59,694 nucleotides of DNA from NCBI RefSeq assembly GCF_020860125.1, contig NZ_JAJBUX010000015.1:1-59694 (forward strand). Reading direction: 5' to 3'. Position numbers and translations under genes: made by a program. This DNA comes from Cloacibacillus sp. Lineage in GTDB: Bacteria; Synergistota; Synergistia; Synergistales; Synergistaceae. The notes under the pieces are model-generated. The model made no database searches and was not told where the DNA came from. It saw only the letters and a program-made list of their open reading frames with translations. Below are positions 40,410 through 47,461 of this stretch, piece by piece (position 1 is the first letter of the stretch; every line of letters starts with the position of its first letter).

Positions 40410-41423
40410 ATGACTGCTAATTTGCTGCTTAACAGCCAGGAGGTACGAAAACTTCCGGCGGGCAGCCTCTTCAAGGCGATATTTGTCGTAAGCGCGCTCT
40501 CGCAGAAGAGCGATAAAAATGGAAAATCATACTATGACGTAACCGTCTCCGATTCATTCGGAAGTATCGAAGCGAAGGTCTGGTCGGACGCGCAGTGGCT
40601 TGATAAATCCGAGGCCGAGCCTCAGAGCGCCGACGACCGCCTGCCGGCTGAGAAAATATTGCAGCTTGCGGGAAAGACCGTCGGCATAAACGGCAAGGTC
40701 GCGGAATACCGCGGCCAGCTTCAGTTCAACTTTAACAAACTGACGCTGCTCAGCCAGGAGAAATATCCGCCCGTGGGCTATCTGCCGCGCTCGCCGATTC
40801 CGATCGAGGAGCTGACCGGCCGCTTTGAGGCGCTTGTAAAGGGCTGCGGCGGCGAGGCTGGCGATTTTCTGCGTAAAGTATTCACCGGAGAACTCTGGAG
40901 CCGCTTCCGCGACTGGCCGGCGGCGATGAGCCACCACCATGCCTACGCGAACGGCCTGCTGGAACACACGCTCTCCGTCGCGGAGTGCGCGAAATCGATG
41001 GCGGAGTCAATGAGGACCGCCGGTTACGATGTCGATATCGATATAGTCGTCGCTGGAGCGCTGCTGCACGACATCGGCAAGCTGGACTCCTACAGGATGA
41101 TATCCGTCCCCGAAATGACCGTCGAGGGGGCGCTGCTCGACCACGTCGCGCAGGGATACATGCGCTTCAACGAGCTTGCGGCGCAGTACGGGCTCACCGA
41201 GAAGACGCGCATGCACCTTGGCCATATCCTGCTCTCCCATCACGGACAGCGCGAGTTCGGTTCGCCCGTCGTCCCCGCGACGCCGGAGGCGATGATAGTC
41301 TCCTCCGCCGACGAACTTGACTTCCGTATGTTCTGCTGGAACGACTCTGTTAAAAACCTCACCGACGACCAGCCGATATCGGCCTGGAACAACTCCACGC
41401 AGCGCAGGTTCTGGAAGAGGTAA
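40410..41423 (+). CDS. YhaM-like OB-fold/HD-domain nuclease
   Basis: This 337-aa protein has an N-terminal OB-fold domain (about 15-115: YYDVTVSDSFGSIEAKVW) and a C-terminal HD phosphohydrolase domain, the layout of the YhaM 3'-5' exoribonuclease family. HD metal residues are visible in MSHHHAYANGLLEHTLSVAE, GALLHDIGKLDSY and HILLSHHGQREFGSPVVPATPEA. It would degrade RNA or single-stranded DNA from the 3' end. AAGGAAGATGG lies just before the ATG. The pseudouridine synthase gene begins 1 bp after its stop codon, so the two are co-translated. Confidence 0.88.
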   Translation: MTANLLLNSQEVRKLPAGSLFKAIFVVSALSQKSDKNGKSYYDVTVSDSFGSIEAKVWSDAQWLDKSEAEPQSADDRLPAEKILQLAGKTVGINGKVAEYRGQLQFNFNKLTLLSQEKYPPVGYLPRSPIPIEELTGRFEALVKGCGGEAGDFLRKVFTGELWSRFRDWPAAMSHHHAYANGLLEHTLSVAECAKSMAESMRTAGYDVDIDIVVAGALLHDIGKLDSYRMISVPEMTVEGALLDHVAQGYMRFNELAAQYGLTEKTRMHLGHILLSHHGQREFGSPVVPATPEAMIVSSADELDFRMFCWNDSVKNLTDDQPISAWNNSTQRRFWKR

Positions 41424-41424
41424 A

Positions 41425-42330
41425 ATGGGTGCGGAGCTAATAATTTCCGCGGACAACGACGGTCGCCGCGTCGACCGCGTACTGCGCACACTCTGGCCGC
41501 AGGTGCCCCTTGGGGCGATCATGAAGGCGGTGCGCACCGGCGATGTGCGCCTCGACGGTAAAAAGACAAAGGCCGATGCGCGCCTTGAAGAGGGACAGCG
41601 CCTATATGTGCCGTGGGAAGAAGAGGCGGGCGGGGCGAAAATAGACGGCGGAACAGGAACTGCCGCGAAAAAGCCGCCGCTGGAGACCCTTTACCGCGAC
41701 GATTACCTTTGGGTGGTGAACAAACCGGCGGGGCTGCTCACACAGCCCGACGTGAAAGGCGGGGATTCGCTCATCATGCGGGCCCTCGCGGAGCTGGGCT
41801 GGAGCCGCAGCGATTACCGGCCGGCGACGGTGCAGCGGCTGGACCGCAACACCACCGGCGCGGTGATAATCGCGCTCACGGGCGCGGCGCAGCGGCATCT
41901 CGCGGAGCTGATACGCGAACATAAAATAAGAAAGCTCTACCACGCGGTGGTCGAGGGCATCGCCGACGAATCTGGACGTGTCGACCTGCCGCTTTTGAAG
42001 GACGGCGCCGCCAATACCGTCCGTCCTGACAGAGATGGACAGCCAGCCCTTACGCTTTACAGAAGACTTTCTACCGCCGGAATGCGCAGCGTGGTTGAGG
42101 CCGAACTTGTCACCGGACGTCCTCATCAGGCGCGCGTACACCTGGCGGCGATCGGGCATCCGATCGTGGGGGATACAAAATATGGAAGCGGGCGCGGCGC
42201 GAAGCGCCCTCTGCTTCACGCGCGGACGGTAATATTTCCCGAGGACGCGGAGCTGCCGGTCAGGCTGCGCGGCGTCGCCGTGACCGCGCCGCTGCCGGCG
42301 GATATGAAAAAATACGAAGAAGGTGCTTAA
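41425..42330 (+). CDS. RluA-family rRNA/tRNA pseudouridine synthase
   Basis: This 301-aa protein has an N-terminal S4 RNA-binding domain (about 1-60: ADNDGRRVDRVLRTLW, AVRTGDVRLDGKK) and an RluA/RluC catalytic domain. The catalytic Asp sits in VQRLDRNTTGAVII, preceded by VVNKPAGLLTQPD and followed by ELVTGRPHQARVHLAAIGHPIVGDTKYG. ATG at 41425 is used because GAAGAGGT lies just upstream and the preceding gene stops at 41423. RluC- or RluD-like site specificity cannot be decided. Confidence 0.92.
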   Translation: MGAELIISADNDGRRVDRVLRTLWPQVPLGAIMKAVRTGDVRLDGKKTKADARLEEGQRLYVPWEEEAGGAKIDGGTGTAAKKPPLETLYRDDYLWVVNKPAGLLTQPDVKGGDSLIMRALAELGWSRSDYRPATVQRLDRNTTGAVIIALTGAAQRHLAELIREHKIRKLYHAVVEGIADESGRVDLPLLKDGAANTVRPDRDGQPALTLYRRLSTAGMRSVVEAELVTGRPHQARVHLAAIGHPIVGDTKYGSGRGAKRPLLHARTVIFPEDAELPVRLRGVAVTAPLPADMKKYEEGA

Positions 42331-42333
42331 TAG

Positions 42334-42921
42334 ATGAGGTGTGACCGCTGTACGGAAAAACCATGCCGGGACGGAATGGCCTGCACCGCCTGTGATGCCG
42401 CGGCGCTGTACGCAGATCTTGAGGACAGGCGCATGATGCGCGCCGCCTCCGAGGTGGAGGCCGAATATTACGGGGAGATCAACCGTATTCAGGAGATCAT
42501 ACTCTTCTCGCGGAAGATGGGATACAAAAAACTTGGTATCGCTTTCTGTGCCGCCCTCTCGGAAGAGGCGGCCAAACTCTCGCAGATACTGGAAAACTAC
42601 TTCGAGATCTCTACCGTGAACTGTAAGGTCTGCGGCGTGGGAAAGTCTGAGATGGGGGCGATGGAGAGCGACAAGGTTGGTCCGATATCCTGCAACCCGA
42701 TAGAACAGGCTGAGGTGCTCAACGCGGCGAATACAGACCTTAACCTGTTGCTTGGCCTCTGCGTCGGCCACGACGCGCTCTTCATAAAATACTCTCAGGC
42801 GCCGGTGGTGCCGGTTGCCGCGAAAGACCGCGTCATCGCCCACAACCCGCTTGGCGCGCTCTACTGTTCGGCGATCTTCAAGCGGATGATGAAAGAGGCA
42901 AAGAACCAGGAAACTGAATAA
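42334..42921 (+). CDS. DUF1847 cysteine-rich metal-binding protein
   Basis: This 195-aa protein has an N-terminal cysteine cluster (MRCDRCTEKPCRDGMACTAC) and an internal CKVCGVGKSEMG, then CNPIEQAEVLNAANTDLNLLLGLCVGHDALFIKYS. This pattern matches DUF1847, proteins common in anaerobes and thought to bind a metal or iron-sulfur cluster. The role is unknown. It starts 3 bp after the pseudouridine synthase stop and is the last gene of the YhaM-like, RluA-like, DUF1847 run. Confidence 0.85.
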   Translation: MRCDRCTEKPCRDGMACTACDAAALYADLEDRRMMRAASEVEAEYYGEINRIQEIILFSRKMGYKKLGIAFCAALSEEAAKLSQILENYFEISTVNCKVCGVGKSEMGAMESDKVGPISCNPIEQAEVLNAANTDLNLLLGLCVGHDALFIKYSQAPVVPVAAKDRVIAHNPLGALYCSAIFKRMMKEAKNQETE

Positions 42922-42930
42922 AGTCCAATA

Positions 42931-42975
42931 AAAAATGGGAGGCGGGAGATTTTTCCACGCCTCCCATTTTTATTG
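42931..42975. terminator. Bidirectional terminator after the DUF1847 gene
   Basis: A perfect 14-bp stem AAAAATGGGAGGCG (42931-42944) pairs with CGCCTCCCATTTTT (42958-42971). The A-run on one side and T-run on the other let it work in both directions. It sits 12 bp past the stop of the small minus-strand gene at 42983, as expected if both genes use it. Confidence 0.88.
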
Positions 42976-42982
42976 CCGCCGC

Positions 42983-43141
42983 TCAGCCTCTCTTTGGCGA
43001 TAGCTCTGATAGCCTCTTCATATCTTTCGCATAATTCAGTATCTTTATCTTTGTCTCCAGCGGTACCCAGCGCAGAAGCGCGCAGACCTCCTTTGATATA
43101 TCGGTTGTATCGCCTGCCTCGGCCAGCTGCTCCTGCGTCAT
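42983..43141 (-). CDS. Small hypothetical protein, 52 aa
   Basis: A minus-strand frame of 52 residues begins MTQEQLAEAGDTTD and ends KDMKRLSELSPKRG. Its composition looks protein-like, with alternating charged and hydrophobic residues and a predicted amphipathic helix in the second half. An in-frame stop lies just before the ATG, so no longer form exists. GGAG lies about 20 nt upstream, a poor ribosome binding site. The bidirectional terminator right after its stop supports transcription in this direction. I do not recognise a family. It could be a remnant of a larger helix-turn-helix protein. Confidence 0.4.
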   Translation of the reverse strand: MTQEQLAEAGDTTDISKEVCALLRWVPLETKIKILNYAKDMKRLSELSPKRG

Positions 43142-43271
43142 TATTCTTTAGCAGTAAATACTCCGATTTTTTCTTTTGTGTTGTTCTTTTATGGCAGCAT
43201 TCAAATTTTCGGAGGAAGGCGGCAAATTCTATATACCTCTGATAATAGAACTATCATGTTTAAAAAATACC

Positions 43272-43299
43272 TTTACTATTTTTGGCAAATATTATACTA
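43272..43299 (+). promoter_or_regulatory. Promoter of papain-like protease gene 1 (conserved in copy 2)
   Basis: TTTACT (43272-43277) and TATACT (43294-43299) are separated by 16 bp. The same pair with the same spacing occurs before the second gene at 45278-45305, although flanking bases differ, which supports selection. It implies a leader of about 180 nt. Confidence 0.5.
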
Positions 43300-43305
43300 T
43301 TCACC

Positions 43306-43488
43306 CATTGGTCAAATGATACTCTCACACACAAAATGGGGCAAAAGACTGGATGCGTATGAATGGTACGTATTAGTTGTTTTGCTGCAGGAAACGGGGG
43401 CGTTTTCTAAAACTGTCACTGTTTGTAAGCGGAAAATAACGCGTAAGTTTACTGTTATGCTTTTTGGTCGAAAAAGGGAGGCAACATT
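43306..43488 (+). promoter_or_regulatory. Conserved ~180-nt leader of protease gene 1
   Basis: This leader is largely identical to 45311-45496 before the second protease, especially the last 130 nt (from TGAATGGTACGTATTAG to the ribosome binding site). Indels near its 5' part break reading frames in one copy but not the other, so it is not protein-coding on the + strand. It may carry an RNA regulatory element, but I could not match a known riboswitch. Confidence 0.45.
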
Positions 43489-45111
43489 ATGAGTAAACTT
43501 TTCCAAAGAAAATCTGTCGTTTTTGTGATAATGATACTGGTTACAGCTCTGATATACGTCGTTCCGGCCGCGGCGGCCCTCAAAGCCGCGCCTCTGAACC
43601 CGGATTTTGTAAAATGGCGCGACGCCCGTGAAACCGCGGCAAATGCTAAAGCGCTCTCAGCAACCCAAAAATCGAATTATGGCTACGCTCCCTCTCCCGT
43701 AAACTGGAGCCATCTGAATGGCGTTGTTTATAGCGTCGCGCCTGATTCCATGGCCATAAAGAGCGCATTAGCCACACTCCCGGCCAGCTATGACCTTCGG
43801 ACGTCGATGCCGCCGGTACGTAATCAGTATCCTTTTGGCAACTGCTGGACATATGCGGCTATGGCGGCGACGGAATTCAATCTTATCGGCAAAAGGCTGG
43901 CTTCCTCGTCCGATATCGACCTTTCCGAATGGTATCTGACATATTTCGCCTATAATGACGAATCCTCGCTCAAACCTGGATTCACAAATTCATCTGATGA
44001 AGCATATTATGACGCTGGCGGCAGTCCCTGGCTAGCTGTGGCGCTGCTATCGCGCGGCACCGGTTCTGTGAGCGGTTTGAAGGTGGCGACGCCGGTCGGA
44101 TCGAATGATGTTTATGTTCCTAACGTGATGGAGAGGGAATGGAAGCTTAAGAATGCTCTCTACCTCAATATAGACGTCCAGAAAGCGGCAGAAAGAAGAC
44201 AGCTGGTTAAAGAGACGATAATGGCGTACGGGGTGGTGTTGGCAAGGTTTTATTGGGATGATGACGCCTTTAATAAAGATAATTTCGCCTACTATTTAAG
44301 GAGTGATTATTCCACGGTGAATCATGATATAACTATCGTCGGCTGGGACGATGATTACCCAAAAGAAAATTTTAATGATGGTAACCGCCCGAGAGAAAAT
44401 GGCGCCTGGCTCGTGCGCAACAGCTGGGGCGCTGGCTGGGGAGACAAGGGCTATTTCCATGTATCATACGAAGAGGGGACGCTCTGTAACGTCGTGGTCT
44501 TTGATACTGTGTCAGCGCCGGTTGATGAAAAGATATACCAATACGATCCCCTTGGGCTGGTGGGCTTTTTAGGTGAAAGGGGAAAAAATGAAGTCTATTT
44601 TGCTAATATTTTTACCGCCGGTGCGTACGAGTCCGTAAATTCGGTAGCGTTTTACACGACAGCGCCGGATCAGCCATGCGAGATAAAAATATATACCGGC
44701 TGTGACGGTTCGCCGGTAAGCGGTAAACTGGCGAGGACGGCTTCGGTCACGGTCAAGGCGCCTGGATATAACACCGTGGAACTTGACGCGCCGGTGAAAG
44801 TCGTAAAAGGGGAGAAATTTTCTGTCGTGGTAAAAACCTCGTCCGACCTTACCGACTTTTTGGTTCCTGGTGAATACGCGCTATCGAAGTATTCTGAAAA
44901 AGCCAGCTCCGAACGTGGGCAGAGCTGGGTCTCCATTGACGGCGGCGTTACCTTCGAGGATGTTTCAGATCCGAACACGGATGCAATGAACGTCTGCCTC
45001 AAGGCCTTCGCGACGCCTGAGTCTGCTCATTCCAGCGGCGGCTGCAGCGCGGGTTTTGCGGCATTGGCGCTTTTGGTGCTGGTTCCCATAATCCTCAAAA
45101 AGAGAAGTTAA
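43489..45111 (+). CDS. Secreted papain-like (C1A) cysteine protease with Synergist-CTERM tail, copy 1
   Basis: This 540-aa cell-surface protein has a signal peptide at about 1-30. The C1A protease domain (about 95-340) has oxyanion Gln113 and catalytic Cys119 (NQYPFGNCW), His279 (VNHDITIVGWDDD) and Asn311 (VRNSWGAGWGDKGYF). A beta-rich lectin-like domain (about 355-510) follows. A serine/glycine linker then leads to the Synergist-CTERM signal GGCSAGFAALALL with KKRS at the end, predicted to be processed and anchored by a dedicated sortase-like enzyme. It probably degrades peptides or host proteins. The close paralogue at 45497 indicates tandem duplication. Confidence 0.92.
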   Translation: MSKLFQRKSVVFVIMILVTALIYVVPAAAALKAAPLNPDFVKWRDARETAANAKALSATQKSNYGYAPSPVNWSHLNGVVYSVAPDSMAIKSALATLPASYDLRTSMPPVRNQYPFGNCWTYAAMAATEFNLIGKRLASSSDIDLSEWYLTYFAYNDESSLKPGFTNSSDEAYYDAGGSPWLAVALLSRGTGSVSGLKVATPVGSNDVYVPNVMEREWKLKNALYLNIDVQKAAERRQLVKETIMAYGVVLARFYWDDDAFNKDNFAYYLRSDYSTVNHDITIVGWDDDYPKENFNDGNRPRENGAWLVRNSWGAGWGDKGYFHVSYEEGTLCNVVVFDTVSAPVDEKIYQYDPLGLVGFLGERGKNEVYFANIFTAGAYESVNSVAFYTTAPDQPCEIKIYTGCDGSPVSGKLARTASVTVKAPGYNTVELDAPVKVVKGEKFSVVVKTSSDLTDFLVPGEYALSKYSEKASSERGQSWVSIDGGVTFEDVSDPNTDAMNVCLKAFATPESAHSSGGCSAGFAALALLVLVPIILKKRS

Positions 45112-45132
45112 TTTTTTCATAATATTACAGAC

Positions 45133-45167
45133 GAATGACGGAGTAAAATTCCTCCGTCATTCATTTT
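45133..45167 (+). terminator. Terminator of protease gene 1
   Basis: The 11-bp stem GAATGACGGAG/CTCCGTCATTC (45133-45143 with 45152-45162) is followed by ATTTTTG. The same hairpin follows gene 2 at 47167-47202, so the terminator was duplicated too. Confidence 0.85.
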
Positions 45168-45261
45168 TGTATTGATCTTTTTGCGCGCATATTTGATAAA
45201 ACAGCGACGGTAAAAGTTGTGCGGTGTATGTTTGACAAACATACAAGCAATAACACTATTA

Positions 45262-45496
45262 TGTTTAAAAAAATATCTTTACTATTTTTGGGTAGATATT
45301 ATACTATTCGTCCATTGCTCAAATGATATTCTTACATACAAAATTGGGCAAAAGACTGAAATGCATATGAATGGTACGTATTAGTTGTTTTGCTACAGGA
45401 AATGGGGGCGTTCTCTAAAACTGTCACTGTTTGTAAGCGGAAAATAACGCGCAAGTTTACTGTTATGCTTTTTAGTCGAAAAAAGGGGGCAGCATT
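45262..45496 (+). repeat. Duplicated promoter and leader of protease gene 2
   Basis: This segment is a direct repeat of 43253-43488. It includes the TTTACT/TATACT promoter (45278-45283 and 45300-45305, spacing 16) and the conserved leader ending in a purine-rich ribosome binding site. Bases 45168-45261 before it are AT-rich and show nothing recognisable. Confidence 0.8.
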
Positions 45497-47146
45497 ATGA
45501 GTAAATTTTTCCAAAGAAAATCTGTCGTTTTTGTGATATTAATATTTGTTACCGTTATGATATACGTTGCTCCGGCTGCGGCGGCCCTCAAAGCCGCGCC
45601 TCTGAACCCGGATTTTGTAAAATGGCGCGAGGCCCGTGAAACCGCGGCAAATACTAAAGCGCTCTCAGCAACCCAAAAACCGAATTATGGCTACGTTCCC
45701 TCTCCCGTAAACTGGAGCCATCTGAAGGGCGTTGTTTATAGCGTCGTGCCTGATTCCATGGGCAGAAAGAGCGCATCGGCCACACTCCCGGCCAGTTATG
45801 ACCTTCGGACGTCGATGCCGCCGGTGCGTAATCAGAATCCTTTTAGCAACTGTTGGACATACACGGCTATGGCGGCGACGGAATCCAATCTTATCGGTAA
45901 AAGGCTGGTTTCCTCGTCCGATATCGACCTTTCCGAATGGTATCTGACATATTTCGTCTATAATGATGAATCCTCGCTCAAACCGGGATTCACAAATTCA
46001 TCTGGTAAAGCATATTATGACACCGGCGGCAATGACTGGAAAGCTGCTGCGCTTCTCTCGCGCGGCACCAGTTCTGTGAGCGGTTTGAAGGTGGAGACGC
46101 CAGTCAGATCGGAAGATGTTTATGCTCCTAACGTGATGGAGAGGGAATGGAAACTTAAGAATGCTCTCTACCTTGGCAACTTGAGCGCTAATAGAGAAGA
46201 AGTCCAGATAGTGGCAAAAAGAATACAGTTGGTTAAAGAGACAATAATGGCGTACGGGGCGGTGTCGGTAGGGATTTATTGGGATAATGACGCCGTTAAT
46301 AATGAAAAATTCGCATACTATTCAGGGAATTACCATTACCAGACGAACCATGCGGTAACTATCGTTGGCTGGGACGACGAGTACCCAAGTAATAATTTTA
46401 AAGAGGGTAACCGCCCGAAAGAAAATGGCGCCTGGCTTGTGCGCAACAGCTGGGGTGCTCGTTGGGGAGACGAGGGCTATTTCTACGTATCCTACGAAGA
46501 GGGGACGCTCTGTGACGGTGTGGCCTATGATACTGTATCAGCGCCTGATGATGAAAAGATATACCAATATGATCCCCTTGGGTTGGTGGCCTTTTTCGGT
46601 CAAGAGGGGAAAAATGAAGTCTATTTTGCTAATATCTTTACCGCCGGAGCGTACGAGGCCGTAAATTCGGTAGCTTTTTACACAACTGCGCCGGATCAGC
46701 CATGCGAGATAAAAATATATACCGGCTGCGACGGTTCGCCGGTAAGCGGCAAACTGGCGAAGACGGCGGCGGTCACGCTTAAGGCGCCTGGCTATAACAC
46801 CGTGGAACTTGACGCGCCGGTGAAAGTCGTAAAAGGGGAGAAATTTTCGGTCGTAGTAAAAACCTCGTCCAGCCTTACCGATAATTTGATTCCGGTTGAA
46901 TGCCTGCTGCCGGGTTATTCGGATAACGCCACGGCCGAACAGGGGCAGAGCTGGGTGTCGTTTGACGGGAAAAATTTTGAGGATACAATGGTAAGTGCGG
47001 CAAAAGCAAAAGCGAATGTCTGTGTCAAAGCGTTCGCCACCGCCGCCGCGACTCCGGTCGCTTCATCTGGAGGCGGATGCAGCGCAGGTTTCGCGGCATT
47101 GGCGCTTTTGGCGCTGGTTCCTATAATTCTTAAAAAGAGAAGTTAA
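45497..47146 (+). CDS. Secreted papain-like (C1A) cysteine protease with Synergist-CTERM tail, copy 2
   Basis: This 549-aa paralogue of the preceding gene has the same order: signal peptide, C1A domain, lectin-like domain and Synergist-CTERM tail. The catalytic set is intact: Gln113 and Cys119 (NQNPFSNCW), His285 (NHAVTIVGWDD) and Asn317 (RNSWGARWGDEGYF). Divergence concentrates in the loop at about 225-285, where this copy has extra residues (GNLSANREEVQIV, YSGNYHYQ). That loop flanks the catalytic histidine, which suggests a changed substrate preference. The C-terminal lectin-like and anchor regions are nearly identical between copies. Confidence 0.92.
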   Translation: MSKFFQRKSVVFVILIFVTVMIYVAPAAAALKAAPLNPDFVKWREARETAANTKALSATQKPNYGYVPSPVNWSHLKGVVYSVVPDSMGRKSASATLPASYDLRTSMPPVRNQNPFSNCWTYTAMAATESNLIGKRLVSSSDIDLSEWYLTYFVYNDESSLKPGFTNSSGKAYYDTGGNDWKAAALLSRGTSSVSGLKVETPVRSEDVYAPNVMEREWKLKNALYLGNLSANREEVQIVAKRIQLVKETIMAYGAVSVGIYWDNDAVNNEKFAYYSGNYHYQTNHAVTIVGWDDEYPSNNFKEGNRPKENGAWLVRNSWGARWGDEGYFYVSYEEGTLCDGVAYDTVSAPDDEKIYQYDPLGLVAFFGQEGKNEVYFANIFTAGAYEAVNSVAFYTTAPDQPCEIKIYTGCDGSPVSGKLAKTAAVTLKAPGYNTVELDAPVKVVKGEKFSVVVKTSSSLTDNLIPVECLLPGYSDNATAEQGQSWVSFDGKNFEDTMVSAAKAKANVCVKAFATAAATPVASSGGGCSAGFAALALLALVPIILKKRS

Positions 47147-47166
47147 TTTCTCATAATATTACAGAT

Positions 47167-47202
47167 GAATGGCGGAGAGAAATTCCTCCGTCATTCATTT
47201 TT
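47167..47202 (+). terminator. Terminator of protease gene 2
   Basis: The stem GAATGGCGGAG (47167-47177) pairs with CTCCGTCATTC (47186-47196) with one G-U pair, followed by ATTTTTG. It is homologous to the hairpin after copy 1. Confidence 0.85.
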
Positions 47203-47377
47203 GTATTGATATTTTTGCGCACATATTTGATAAAACGGTGCCGGTAAAAGCGCGCAGACGGTAAAAGTTGCTCTGCCGCTTGACAAAACACCTGTAGGTG
47301 ATTCATAATAACGGCTGTCGGGAAACCGCGCTTCAACTTAATATAACAAAATAGTAAAAACAGGCGACGTCTGTCTA

Positions 47378-47405
47378 TTGACAGTTGTCGCTTTTTTGTT
47401 ATAAT
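47378..47405 (+). promoter_or_regulatory. Strong sigma-70 promoter of rpoBC
   Basis: Perfect TTGACA (47378-47383) and perfect TATAAT (47400-47405) are separated by 16 bp and followed by an AT-rich start region. The predicted leader to the rpoB ATG is about 50 nt. No rplJ/rplL or other ribosomal gene precedes it, so rpoB has an independent promoter here. The rest of the gap (47203-47377) shows nothing clear. Confidence 0.85.
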
Positions 47406-47461
47406 TTCCATTTGTACGATTGTACATTCTCATCATATTCTCGAACGGGGAGGATGCTCCC

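Noticed and set aside
41602..42843. Minus-strand frame of 413 aa across the pseudouridine synthase and DUF1847 genes
   Set aside because: It spans two well-supported genes on the other strand and shows no domain or start signal.
43178..43492. 104-aa forward frame upstream of protease gene 1
   Set aside because: The duplicated region before gene 2 breaks this frame early by indels, so it is better explained as conserved non-coding leader.
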